From assembly GCF_018294505.1 (NCBI RefSeq), contig NC_057809.1:512074013-512138012 (forward strand): a stretch of DNA of 64,000 nucleotides, read 5' to 3'. The notes under the pieces were generated by a model. It was not told the DNA's origin. It saw nothing but the letters and a program-made list of their open reading frames with translations, and made no database searches. This DNA is from Triticum aestivum (Eukaryota; Streptophyta; Magnoliopsida; Poales; Poaceae). Positions 36,701-46,676 of this stretch are shown one piece after another. The position numbers were made by a program, and so were the translations under genes. The first letter of the stretch is position 1. Every line of letters begins with the position of its first letter.

Positions 36701-37022
36701 TGACCCGTTTTCGGGCTGCAACTTCTCATGTTGCAGACTTTTCAGACGACGAGTAAGGTGCTTTTAGGTCGTGGCCCTATACTCAGTGATGCCGTTGGAG
36801 TTGATGGACCCATTTATCTTCCAAGTCTTCCGCTGTTATCGACACTAGATGGCCTTAAGCCATATTTATTGTAATAAGTTCTCTTTTGAGACAACGATGT
36901 TATAAGTGTGTGATTGCCACTCTGCTATAAATCCTTCGATGTACTGTGTGGTGTCAGCATTACTGATCTAGGGATGACACCTGAGCACAGAGCACTTGAT
37001 CTATTCGGGTCGGGTCGCTACA
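33782..37022 (+). repeat. LTR-a of G2
   Basis: 3241 bp including 414 N at 34561-34974. TATA box tatataaat at about 34506-34514, just before the gap. The left flank cttca (33777-33781) is the candidate target duplication; its partner was lost in the deletion. Confidence 0.87.
34561..34974. other. Assembly gap (N) in LTR-a
   Basis: 414 N just after the C-rich run following the TATA box. The gap in LTR-b is at the matching place. Confidence 0.95.
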
Positions 37023-37132
37023 GAGATGGTATAAGAGCACACGCTGACTGTAGGACACGACCACTAAGTTAAAGCCATAGATCACCCTTCTCTTATCATT
37101 TTCTAACTCTTCATCTTTTCTACTCTTTTAGG
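37023..37132 (+). promoter_or_regulatory. G2 primer-binding site and leader, first copy
   Basis: tggtataagagc at 37027-37038 is the initiator-Met priming site with one change; the second copy at 45452-45463 reads the canonical tggtatcagagc. The leader runs about 95 bp to ORF1. Confidence 0.75.
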
Positions 37133-37837
37133 ATGACGAACGTGAAGATTAAGTATGCTCAACCGGATGAAGGCACACCATTTGGATTTCACCTGAAGGA
37201 AGTCACCAAGTACCTGAACATTGGATTACCAAGCTTCACGGGAACCTTCAACGCCACTCTGCCTGAAGAGGAGCGCTGGAAGATTCAAGCTCACGTTCCG
37301 GGAAGGACATTCGCACCAATCATGAAGCCCATAGATAGTGTTTTCAATGCACCAACCTGGAGTCTGGGAAGGAGCATGGCAGCTCATATCACCATAGGAC
37401 GCATTGGAGAAGTTTACCAAGAAGACCTCAAGGACACTATCTACCAGATTTGCGGACGCCGAGATGAAAAATGGGAGTTAGTCAGCACCAAGAAGGATAG
37501 ATCCATTGCATCTTTCATCCAGGAGTTAAACCAGCACATTCGACGCCACGAGAACCAGATGTGCAATGATATGATAGAGTTGAAGAATGCAAAGGCAAGG
37601 ATCATCGAGCTAGAAGGAGAACTGAAGTCTACACGCAAGGACTACATGGACGAGATCATAGCTCTAGCAAGGCACAATGGCGATCTTAAGCAGGAGATTG
37701 AAGAACTCAAGAGGAAGTTAGCATCCACGGAGGAAGACGAGTACGTCGCACCGATTCGGATCCAAGTGAACCCGACTTTGAAGACGAAGCTAGAGCAGAT
37801 ATCATGGAGTCTTCCATCGGTTCAAATTTCTAGATGA
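37133..37837 (+). CDS. G2 ORF1, 234-residue protein of unknown function upstream of gag
   Basis: Open from ATG 37133 (MTNVKIKYAQPDEG) to TGA. The first half looks globular (FGFHLKEVTKYLNIGLPSF, WSLGRSMAAHITIGRIGEVY). Residues about 130-205 are rich in Glu, Lys, Leu and Arg with heptad-like spacing (LKNAKARIIELEGELKST) and likely form a coiled coil. It lies between the primer-binding site and gag, where most Gypsy elements have only a leader. A second intact copy is at 45558. About nine residues differ between the copies, with roughly four silent changes, which does not indicate strong selection since duplication. I do not know its function; an element-specific RNA-handling or assembly protein is only a guess. 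Confidence 0.8.
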   Translation: MTNVKIKYAQPDEGTPFGFHLKEVTKYLNIGLPSFTGTFNATLPEEERWKIQAHVPGRTFAPIMKPIDSVFNAPTWSLGRSMAAHITIGRIGEVYQEDLKDTIYQICGRRDEKWELVSTKKDRSIASFIQELNQHIRRHENQMCNDMIELKNAKARIIELEGELKSTRKDYMDEIIALARHNGDLKQEIEELKRKLASTEEDEYVAPIRIQVNPTLKTKLEQISWSLPSVQISR

Positions 37838-38028
37838 CCACCAGATAGTAGTAGTATTCCCCCATGTAAACATTATAGTTCGAGCACTTTTGCGATAGTT
37901 TTAGACCGATTGTAAGCCCTTGTTGATTGAATGAAGTGATTTTGTGTGCATTACTCATGTGCATTGGGGTAGTGTTTTCCCTTTATACCTCACTCTATTC
38001 TCAATTCTCGTCTTTTCTAAACCCTCAG

Positions 38029-38826
38029 ATGCCTCCGAGACGTGACAATGGATTCCCACCGGAGCTCACTCAGTTGATCCAGCAACAGAATCAATTGATG
38101 CAGATGTTAGTCCAGAACCAGCAGAACAACAACAACCCACCACCACCACCACCACCTGTTGACCACTTAGCCCGTTTCCTTAGGCTGAATCCGCCGGTGT
38201 TTTCTAGTAGCACCGAGCCGATAGTAGCAGACGATTGGCTCCGCAAGATAGGAAGGGAGTTGACCACTGCAGGATGCACGGATGGTGAGAAAGTGAAGTT
38301 TGCCGCTCAGCAGCTTGACGGACCCGCGGCAGCATGGTGGGAGAATTTCACAGCCACTTACCCAGTTGACACTGTCACATGGGATCAGTTTCAGCAAGCT
38401 TTCCGCACTGCCCATGTTTCAGCAGGAGCTATGGCCATGAAGAAGCGTGAGTTTCGTAACTTGCGCCAAGGAGGACGGACAGTTGGCCAGTATGTGGAGG
38501 AGTTTAGTAAGCTAGCACGTTATGCCCCAGATGACGTTGCTACAGATGCAGCTAAGCAGGTGAAATTCCTGGAAGGATTGAATGATGAACTAAGCATGAA
38601 ATTGATGGTAGAAAGTTTCAACAACTACCAGGAGTTGGTAGATTGTGCCATCATGATTGAAGGAAAGCAACAGCAGATTGAAAACCGTAAGAGGAAGTAT
38701 GGACAAGGGAAGTATAACTCTAGAGCCCAGCAGAAGCCCCGTTTTGCCCCTAAACCGGGATTTCAGTTTCAGCATACCCATGGAGTAGGTAGCTCGCACA
38801 ACCATAATGGCCACAAGAAATGGTAA
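38029..38826 (+). pseudogene. gag: G2 gag, first copy, ending in a frameshift before the zinc knuckle
   Basis: Starts at ATG 38029 (MPPRRDNGFPPELTQLI), after 190 non-coding bases following ORF1. Gln/Asn- and Pro-rich N-terminus, then the Retrotrans_gag core (DDWLRKIGRELTTAGC, AAAWWENF, MKKREFRNLRQGG, FSKLARYAPDDV). It ends at KKW-stop at 38826. The zinc knuckle continues in the next frame from 38807, and one surplus A in cacaagaaatggt would explain the shift. Confidence 0.82.
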
Positions 38827-41800
38827 TGGGAATGGAGGAAGCAACGGCCAGAACCGGACCATCCCATCGACCCCAACCAAGAGAGATCTGAGTCAAGTCA
38901 CCTGTTTCAAGTGTTCTAAGACCGGACATTATGCCAATGAATGTCCCGAAGGCCAGAATGGAAATGGCAATGGAAGCTCTGGGAAGAAGCCGAACCCTTT
39001 CAATAGGGGACAGGTGAACCACATTAATGTGGAGGAGGTTGAATATCAGCCTGATGCAGTAATCGGTAAGTTTCTGGTTAAGTCATTTACCGCGCTCGTT
39101 CTTCTTGATACCGGTGCATCGCATTCATACATATCAAGGGGATTTGTGGATAAATATAACCTGCCAACCCAAGCCCTTAGGACACCCATGTTAGTAAGCT
39201 CACCAGGAGCGGAGTTTATGGCTAGACGATGGTGTGATCGGTTACCATTAAGGATTGGTAACTATGTGTTTCCCTCAGACCTAATAGTATTGGAATCTCA
39301 AGGATTGGATGTGATATTAGGCATGGATTGGTTGGCGATGTATGGAGGAAACATCGATTGTGCTAGTAAGACAATTTTGCTTACCACACCAGAAGGAAGA
39401 AGGATCAAGTATGTATCCCAGCATGTGCCAAACAGGACACAAGTAAACTGCTTAACATGAGTTGTGCAAGAGGAAGTACCAGTGGTGAAGGATTTTCCTG
39501 ATGTATTTCCTGAGGAATTGCCAGGCATGCCACCGGATAGAGACATTGAGTTTTTGATTGAGTTATTGCCAGGTACAGGCCCAATATCGAAGCGACCGTA
39601 CCGGATGCCAGCAAAGGATTTGGTGGAAATTAAGAATCAGATTAAGGAGTTATTGGATAAAGGTTACATTCGCCCAAGTTCTTTGCCTTGGGGATCACCC
39701 ATACTTCTAGTGGAAAAGAAGGATGGATCATTAAGGATGGTTGTAGATTATCGGGGATTGAATGAAGTAACCATCAAGAATAAGTACCCACTGCCAATGA
39801 TCAACGATCTGTTTGATCGATTGCAAGGAGCTAAAGTGTTTTCCAAGATCGATTTGCGATCAGGGTACCATCAATTGAAGATTCGAGAGCAGGACATACC
39901 TAAGACAGCGTTCACCACGAGATATGGACTGTATGAGTATACCGTTATGTCATTTGGATTGACTAACGCACCTGCCTATTTTATGAACCTGATGAACAAA
40001 GTGTTTATGGAGTTTTTGGATAAGTTCGTCGTAGTGTTCATTGATGACATCCTGGTTTATTCAAAGAATGAAGAGGAGCATAAGGAACATTTGCGTTTGG
40101 TTTTGGAGAAACTAAGGGAGCATCAGTTATATGCCAAATTCAGCAAATGTGAGTTTTGGTGGAAGGAAGTTGGATTCCTTGGACACGTTATATCTGGAGA
40201 GGGTATAGCAGTTGACTCCACAAAGGCTGAGACCGTAACCGAATGGGAAGCACCAACAACAGTTGGAGAGATCCGGAGTTTTCTTGGACTCGCGGGATAC
40301 TACCGGAGATTTATTGAGAATTTCTCAAAGATTGCGAAGCCTATGACGGAGTTGTTGAAGAAGGATACTAAGTTCAATTGGACCGAGGAGTGTGAGGCAA
40401 GTTTTCAGGAGTTGAAGAAACGTTTGGTCACCTCACCAGTATTGATTTTGCCAGATCAGACCAAGGATTATGAGGTGTATTGCGACGCTTCACGTCGAGG
40501 ACTTGGAGTAGTGCTTATGCAGGAAGGGAGAGTTGTTTCGTATGCTTCACGGCAACTGAAGCCTCATGAGTTGAATTATGCCACGCATGATTTGGAGTTA
40601 GCAGCCGTAGTGCATGCATTGAAGACATGGAGACATTTCCTCATCAGAAATCATTGTGAGGTGTACACGGATCACAAGAGTTTGAAGTACATTTTCACAC
40701 AGAAGGAGTTGAACCTCAGACAAAGGAGATGGTTGGAGCTCATCAAGGATTATGACATGAGATTGCATTACCATCCCGGAAAAGCTAATGTAGTAGCTGA
40801 CGCATTGAGCCGTAAGAGCCATGTCAATACTCTAATGACGGGGGAAATACCAAAGGAGTTAGCAGAAAATCTTCGTGAGCTATGTTTGGAAATAGTTCCG
40901 AGAGGCTATGTAGCAACATTGGAGATTCAGTCAACATTGATGGATAAGATCAGAGAAGCTCAGAAATCTGACAAGGAGATTGCTGCTATAAAAGAGGAAT
41001 TGAGCGAAGAAAAAGCAAAGGGATTTCGTGAGGATGAGCACGATACCCTATGGTTTGAGGACCGTGTTTATGTGCCAAATGACCCGAAGATTAGGAAGTT
41101 GATTTTGCAAGAGGCACATGATTCACCGTATTCGATTCACCCAGGGAATACCAAGATGTATTTGGATTTGAAGGATATTTTCTGGTGGACCGGAATGAAG
41201 AAGGATATTGCGGAGTATGTAGCAATTTGTGATGTATGTTAGAGAGTAAAGGCAAAGCATCAGAAGCCAGCAGGATTGTTGCAACCATTGCCGATACCCG
41301 AATGGAAGTGGGATAAGGTAGGCATGGATTTTATCACGGGATTACCAAGGACTCGTGCAGGCTATGACTCGATTTGGGTTGTAGTTGATCGATTGACGAA
41401 GGTAGCTCATTTCATTCCAGTTAAGACCACTTACACCAGTGCTAAGTTGGCGAAGATATACATGACTAGGATCATTTGTTTGCATGGAGTTCCGAGGAGT
41501 ATCGTATCAGATAGAGGAACCCAATTTACCTCAAAGTTTTGGAATCAGTTGCATGACACTTTAGGAACCAGACTAGAGTTCAGCACAGCTTTTCATCCGC
41601 AGACGGATGGACAGACCGAGAGAGTCAATCAGATTTTGGAGGATATGCTGAGAGCTTCTGCACTAGATTATGGATCTAGTTGGGACGATAACTTGCCGTA
41701 TGCGGAGTTTTCTTATAACAACAGTTACCAAACCAGTTTGAAGATGGCACCTTTCGAAGCTTTATACGGAAGGAGGTGCAGGACACCGTTGTCATGGGAC

Positions 41801-42412
41801 GAAGTTGGAGACCGTCAATTCTTTGGACCAGATTTGATTAAGGAGTCTGAATGGAAAGTTAAGTTGATTCACGATAGGCTCAAGGTAGCCCAGTCCAGAC
41901 AGAAAAGCTACGCAAATTCTAAATGCAAGGAGACAGTTTACGAAACCGGAGACAGAGTTTATCTCCGAGTATCCCCACTTCGAGGAGTTAAGCGCTTTGG
42001 AGTTAAGGGAAAGTTAGCACCGTGTTACGTTGGACCGTACAAGATCTTGCAACGTATGGGAGAAGTCGCTTATAAGTTGGAATTACCAGAGGGACTGTCA
42101 GGAGTTCATGATGTATTCCATGTTTCTCAGCTGAAGAAATGTCATGCCGAGATGGCGGAGGTACCGCTAAGAGATACAGTACCGCTTGAAGCGATTCAGT
42201 TGGAGGAAGACTTAACATATGAGGAGAAGCCAGTCAAGATTCTAGATTATACCAGTAGAGTTACTCGCAGCAAGGTTATCAAGTTTTGCAAAGTTCAGTG
42301 GAACCACCACTCAGAGCATGAAGCCACCTGGGAAAGAGAAGAAGATTTGCTCAAGGACCACCCTCACCTATTTTCTAGCCAACCCGAATCTCGAGGGCGA
42401 GATTCACCTTAA
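38807..42412 (+). pseudogene. pol: G2 pol: zinc knuckle, protease, RT, RNase H, integrase, chromodomain, with two stops
   Basis: One frame with TGA at 39458 and TAG at 41240. It begins with the gag zinc knuckle CFKCSKTGHYANEC. Protease LLDTGASHSYIS follows near 39105. RT has [12 protein letters not shown] and intact [12 protein letters not shown] near 40045. RNase H has [11 protein letters not shown] and [13 protein letters not shown]. The integrase HHCC finger ends at CDVC, where the TAG replaces the next residue. The integrase core has Asp in VVVDRLTKVAHF, Asp in SDRGTQF and Glu in QTDGQTERVNQ. The chromodomain, near 42240, reads IKFCKVQWNHHSEHEATWE. TGA fits a former CGA and TAG a former CAG. 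Without the two stops and the gag shift this would be a complete polyprotein. Confidence 0.9.
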
Positions 42413-42424
42413 GGGGGGTAGGTT
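42405..42424 (+). promoter_or_regulatory. G2 polypurine tract
   Basis: The run aaggggggtaggtt ends directly at LTR-b. It overlaps the last codons of pol. Confidence 0.75.
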
Positions 42425-45400
42425 TGTAACATCCCAAATTTTCAATTTGGAATGTTATACACTAGATCATCATGCATATCATATTTTCTTGCATTTTGGT
42501 CGATCCTAGAAATTTCACGCAACTCAAGGACCCTCGGAGAGAGTTGGAGATTTCGTTATTTTCATATTTGAGTTTTCTCAAATTTTAAAAAGAGGATCAT
42601 TTGATTTATTTTATTTCATCTTCAATTATTTTTCCAATATCAAAAATAATGAGAGAGGGAATAATATGACTTTCCCAAAATTGAGGAAAAATGAAGATTT
42701 AATAAATAGATCAAATTTTGATTTTTGCCGGAGTTTTGTTTGCTTTTTATTTGGATAGGGAAAAATGCGCATTTTCAAAAATTGCATTTTAGGCCCGGAG
42801 TAAAGTTCATTTTGTTCGACTCATTTTTAGGAGTCGGGGAAAATTTACTTTAGAATTTTTGGAGTTCTTTTCTTTTGTTTTTCTACGCCCGTAACCGTTT
42901 AAAAAAAAGGAACTCCCGCAGGCCCGCCGGGCCAAGGCCCAGGCCAGCCACCGCCTCCCCAGCGCAGGAAGCCAGCCGCGCCAGGCCATCGCGCGCGCCA
43001 GGCGCCAGAGGCAGGAGCCGCCGCCGCCCCTTTTTGATTCCTAGTAGGACTTTAGTCCTACTCCGTTTCCTCTTTTTCTTTCCTTTTCCTACTCTATTTC
43101 TTGTCCCCTACCCCAAGAAACCCCCTCCCCTCACCTATATAAATACCCCCACACCCCCNNNNNNNNNNNNNNNNNNNNNNNNNNNNNNNNNNNNNNNNNN
43201 NNNNNNNNNNNNNNNNNNNNNNNNNNNNNNNNNNNNNNNNNNNNNNNNNNNNNNNNNNNNNNNNNNNNNNNNNNNNNNNNNNNNNNNNNNNNNNNNNNNN
43301 NNNNNNNNNNNNNNNNNNNNNNNNNNNNNNNNNNNNNNNNNNNNNNNNNNNNNNNNNNNNNNNNNNNNNNNNNNNNNNNNNNNNNNNNNNNNNNNNNNNN
43401 NNNNNNNNNNNNNNNNNNNNNNNNNNCCCGCACCCAACGCCGCCGCCCTTGTGCATCGCCGCCGCCGCCCAACGCTGCCGTTCGCCGGAGCCCCTCGCCG
43501 GAACCTCGCCGAGGTAGCCGCGCCGCGTCTCTTTTTCTCCCCTCGGTTCGGTTTTTCTTATAAACCGTTCCGATTCTTTTCTTCTCTTGCGATTCGTTTT
43601 CTTTCCGGTTCTTTTCTAAATCGTTCCGGTTTTTGTTTCGGTTTTCTTTTCCGAAACCCCTAGATCGGTTTCCATTTTTCTTTCGGACCGTTCGTCTCAA
43701 CGAACGTGATCACCGATTATTCCCCGGTTAACGACGCCCATTCGTTTAACTGTTCGTCTCTTTCTTTTCGTCGGATTTATTCCGCGGTCGCGATCTCAGA
43801 TCCGATTTTCGTTCTAGTCTTTCTTCTCGCTCGTTTATCGGAATCAGGTGATTCAATCGCCTGGAGTTTCGTTTCGAAACCGCCGTTCCGTATAATCAAC
43901 TTAAACAAGTTTTTGCCCCGGTAAAATTTGACCTAGTTCCAACTTGCTAGAGCCGAGTTGTTTTCTTCCGCCGTTTGTTTTCCGTTTCTTTGTTCAGTTC
44001 GTTCTTTCTTTGCAACCGGAGTTCTTAAATTGAACTTTCTGGTTCGTTCTCTTGTTCGAGTTTTACCTCTGCATTAGATGAGTACTTGTTGTATGCTTGT
44101 TGTTTGTCTGTGATAGATCACCCGGATTGCGCTGCTTGTTACTTCGAAACCCTAGGTCTCGCGGATCATCAGCAAGGCAAGTAACACTTTGATCATACCT
44201 TTTTCTACAACCCATGTTTTATTGCATTAGATCAATCCTCACACATTGCATGATTAGGATCTAATTAAATTGTGGGATGGGAAGTAGATGAGGTAGTACC
44301 TATTACCTGTATTATTATGAAACCTTTGGGAGTTACTTCTACGTTTGCTTATTATGCCATGCTATGCTAGTAGACGTGGATTGGGTGAGTGATATCCATG
44401 ACAGATGTGAGTTGATAATTTTAATGGTTTATCTAAGGTGGCAACTTAAACACACATCTGGGTGGATTGAGGCACCTGATGTCTATCAGGACTTGCCTGT
44501 TTTTTTGGACCGCCACCCAAGCTCAAAGGGATCATAAGATCATTCATGCTAGAAACTTCCGTGTGCAGCCACATGCTACTATGGGCTCTGGCATAGTTGA
44601 CTAAGTTGTGCGAACTCTTACGGGGTGGACTAGCAGATGTAGGGGTTGTAGGTGGTACGGTCTACCCCACATGTAAGGTGCTAGTGCTTCTGAAAGACTA
44701 TGTCTCGGTCATCCGTTTCTCAAACACCATGTAGTGCGAGAAAACAAACGGAGGCGATTGAGTCATGTGGGCAAAAGTGCGCAAACCTCTGCAGAGTGTA
44801 CAAACTAATCATAATTAGCCGTGTCCCCGGTTATGGACAACTTGAGTATCTAGTACCTGAATATCATGTGAATCTCAACATGTTACTTCTAATTAATGTT
44901 GTTGGGTTTTAATTATTTTTAATTGGGATTGAGAATGCTGTCAACCATTCTCAATGTTTCACAACTACCATGATAGTTAAATAAATTTATTCCTTTGCAG
45001 TAGGCAAAAACTGGCTTTACGCAAAACTGTAACCATAGAGCTTTCCACCAGCCATATATGCATATAGTATAGTTGTTTCATTCCATTACTCTCTATGTGT
45101 TACATTGCCAGCATATTCCATGTGCTGACCCGTTTTTGGGCTGCAACTTCTCATGTTGCAGACTTTTCAGACAACGAGTAAGGTGCTTTTAGGTCGTGGC
45201 CCTATACTCAGTGATGCCGTTGGAGTTGATGGACCCATTTATCTTCCAAGTCTTCCGCTGTTATCGACACTAGATGGCCTTAAGCCATATTTATTGTAAT
45301 AAGTTCTCTTTTGAGACAACGATGTAATAAGTGTGTGATTGCCACTCTGCTATAAATCCTTCAATGTACTGTGTGGTGTCAGCATTACTGATCCAGGGAT

Positions 45401-45447
45401 GACACCTGAGCACAGAGCACTTGATCCATTCGGGTCGGGTCGCTACA
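42425..45447 (+). repeat. LTR-b of G2, shared by the full and the partial internal region
   Basis: 3023 bp including 268 N at 43159-43426. TATA box tatataaat at about 43136-43144. It follows the first internal region's polypurine tract and is followed by a second primer-binding site, so it is a middle LTR. Confidence 0.87.
43159..43426. other. Assembly gap (N) in LTR-b
   Basis: 268 N at the place that matches the LTR-a gap, after acaccccc. Frames that cross it are artefacts. Confidence 0.95.
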
Positions 45448-45557
45448 GAGATGGTATCAGAGCACACGCTGACTGTAGGACACGACCACTAAGTTAAAGC
45501 CATAGATCACCCTTCTCTTCTCATTTTCTAACTCCTCATCTTTTCTACTCTTTTAGG
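45448..45557 (+). promoter_or_regulatory. G2 primer-binding site and leader, second copy
   Basis: tggtatcagagc at 45452-45463 is the canonical initiator-Met priming site, five bases after LTR-b. Confidence 0.8.
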
Positions 45558-46262
45558 ATGACGAATGTGAAGATTAAGTACGCTCAACCAGATGAAGGCA
45601 CACCATTTGGATTTCACCTGAAGGAAGTCACCAAGTACCTGAACATTGGATTACCAAGCTTCACGGGAACCTTCAACGCCACTCTGCCTGAAGAGGAGCG
45701 CTGGAAGATTCAAGCTCACGTTCCGGGAAGGACATTCGCACCAATCACGAAGCCCATAGATAGTGTTTTCAATGCACCAACCTGGAGTCTGGGAAGGAGC
45801 ATGGCAGCTCATATCACCATAGGACGCATTGGAGAAGTTTACCAAGAAGACCTCAAGGACACTATCTACCAGATTTGCGGACGCCGAGATGAACAATGGG
45901 AGTTAGTCAGCACCAAGAAGGATAGATCCATTGCATCTTTCATCCAGGAGTTAAACCAGCACATTCGACGCCACGAGAACCAGATGTGCAATGATATGAT
46001 AGAGTTGAAGAATTTAAAGGCAAGGATCATCGAGCTAGAAGGAGAACTGACGTCTGCACGCAAGGACTACATGGACGAGATCGTAGCTCTAGCAAGGCAC
46101 AATGGCGATCTTAAGCAGGAGATTGAAGAACTCAAGAGGAAGTTAGCATCCACGGAGGAAGACAAGTACGTCGCATCGATTCAGATCCAAGTGAACCCGA
46201 CTTTGAAGACGAAGCTGGAGCAGATATCATGGAGTCTTCCATCGGTTCAAATTTCTAGATGA
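45558..46262 (+). CDS. G2 ORF1, second copy, open
   Basis: 234 codons, same length and ends as the copy at 37133. Differences include Met/Thr in APIM/TKP, Lys/Gln in DEK/QWEL, Ala/Leu in KNA/LKAR and Glu/Lys near the C-terminus. It remains open although the gag fragment just downstream has two stops within its first 66 bases. Function unknown; see the first copy. Confidence 0.78.
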   Translation: MTNVKIKYAQPDEGTPFGFHLKEVTKYLNIGLPSFTGTFNATLPEEERWKIQAHVPGRTFAPITKPIDSVFNAPTWSLGRSMAAHITIGRIGEVYQEDLKDTIYQICGRRDEQWELVSTKKDRSIASFIQELNQHIRRHENQMCNDMIELKNLKARIIELEGELTSARKDYMDEIVALARHNGDLKQEIEELKRKLASTEEDKYVASIQIQVNPTLKTKLEQISWSLPSVQISR

Positions 46263-46454
46263 CCACCAGATAGTAGTAGTATTCCTCCATGTAAACATTA
46301 TAGTTCGAGCACTTTTGCGATAGTTTTAGAACGATTGTAAGCCATTGTTGATTGAATGAAGTGATTTTGTGTGCATTTACTCATGTGCATTGGGGTAGTG
46401 TTTTCCCTTTAGACCTCACTCTATTCTCAATTCTCGTCTTTTCTAAACCCTCAG

Positions 46455-46676
46455 ATGCCTCCGAGACGTGACAATGGATTCCCACCGGAGCTCACTTAGT
46501 TGATCCAGCAACAGAATTAATTGATGCAGATGTTAGTCCAGAACCAGCAGAACAACAACAACCCACCACCACCACCACCACCTGTAGACCACTTAGCCTG
46601 TTTCCTTAGGCTGAATCCGCCAGTGTTTTCTAGTAGCACCGAGCCGATAGTAGCAGACGATTGGCTCCGCAAGATA
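46455..46676 (+). pseudogene. G2 gag, second copy, truncated by the deletion
   Basis: Matches the gag at 38029 from its ATG. TAG at 46497 and TAA at 46518 stand where the first copy has CAG and CAA. Sequence similarity ends after gattggctccgcaagata, and M2 integrase follows on the other strand. Confidence 0.85.

Larger units (their letters stand above)
33782..46676 (+). mobile_element. Element G2: plus-oriented chromodomain Gypsy, compound and right-truncated, inside M2
   Basis: Order is LTR-a (33782-37022), full internal region (37023-42424), LTR-b (42425-45447), then the start of a second internal region (45448-46676) that stops inside gag. LTRs start tgtaacatcccaaattttca and end ggtcgctaca. 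A third LTR is expected and is missing. Right of 46676 the sequence is M2 integrase, but 1209 bp of M2 (matching M1 24197-25405) are gone. One deletion therefore removed the end of G2 and part of M2. Confidence 0.85.
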
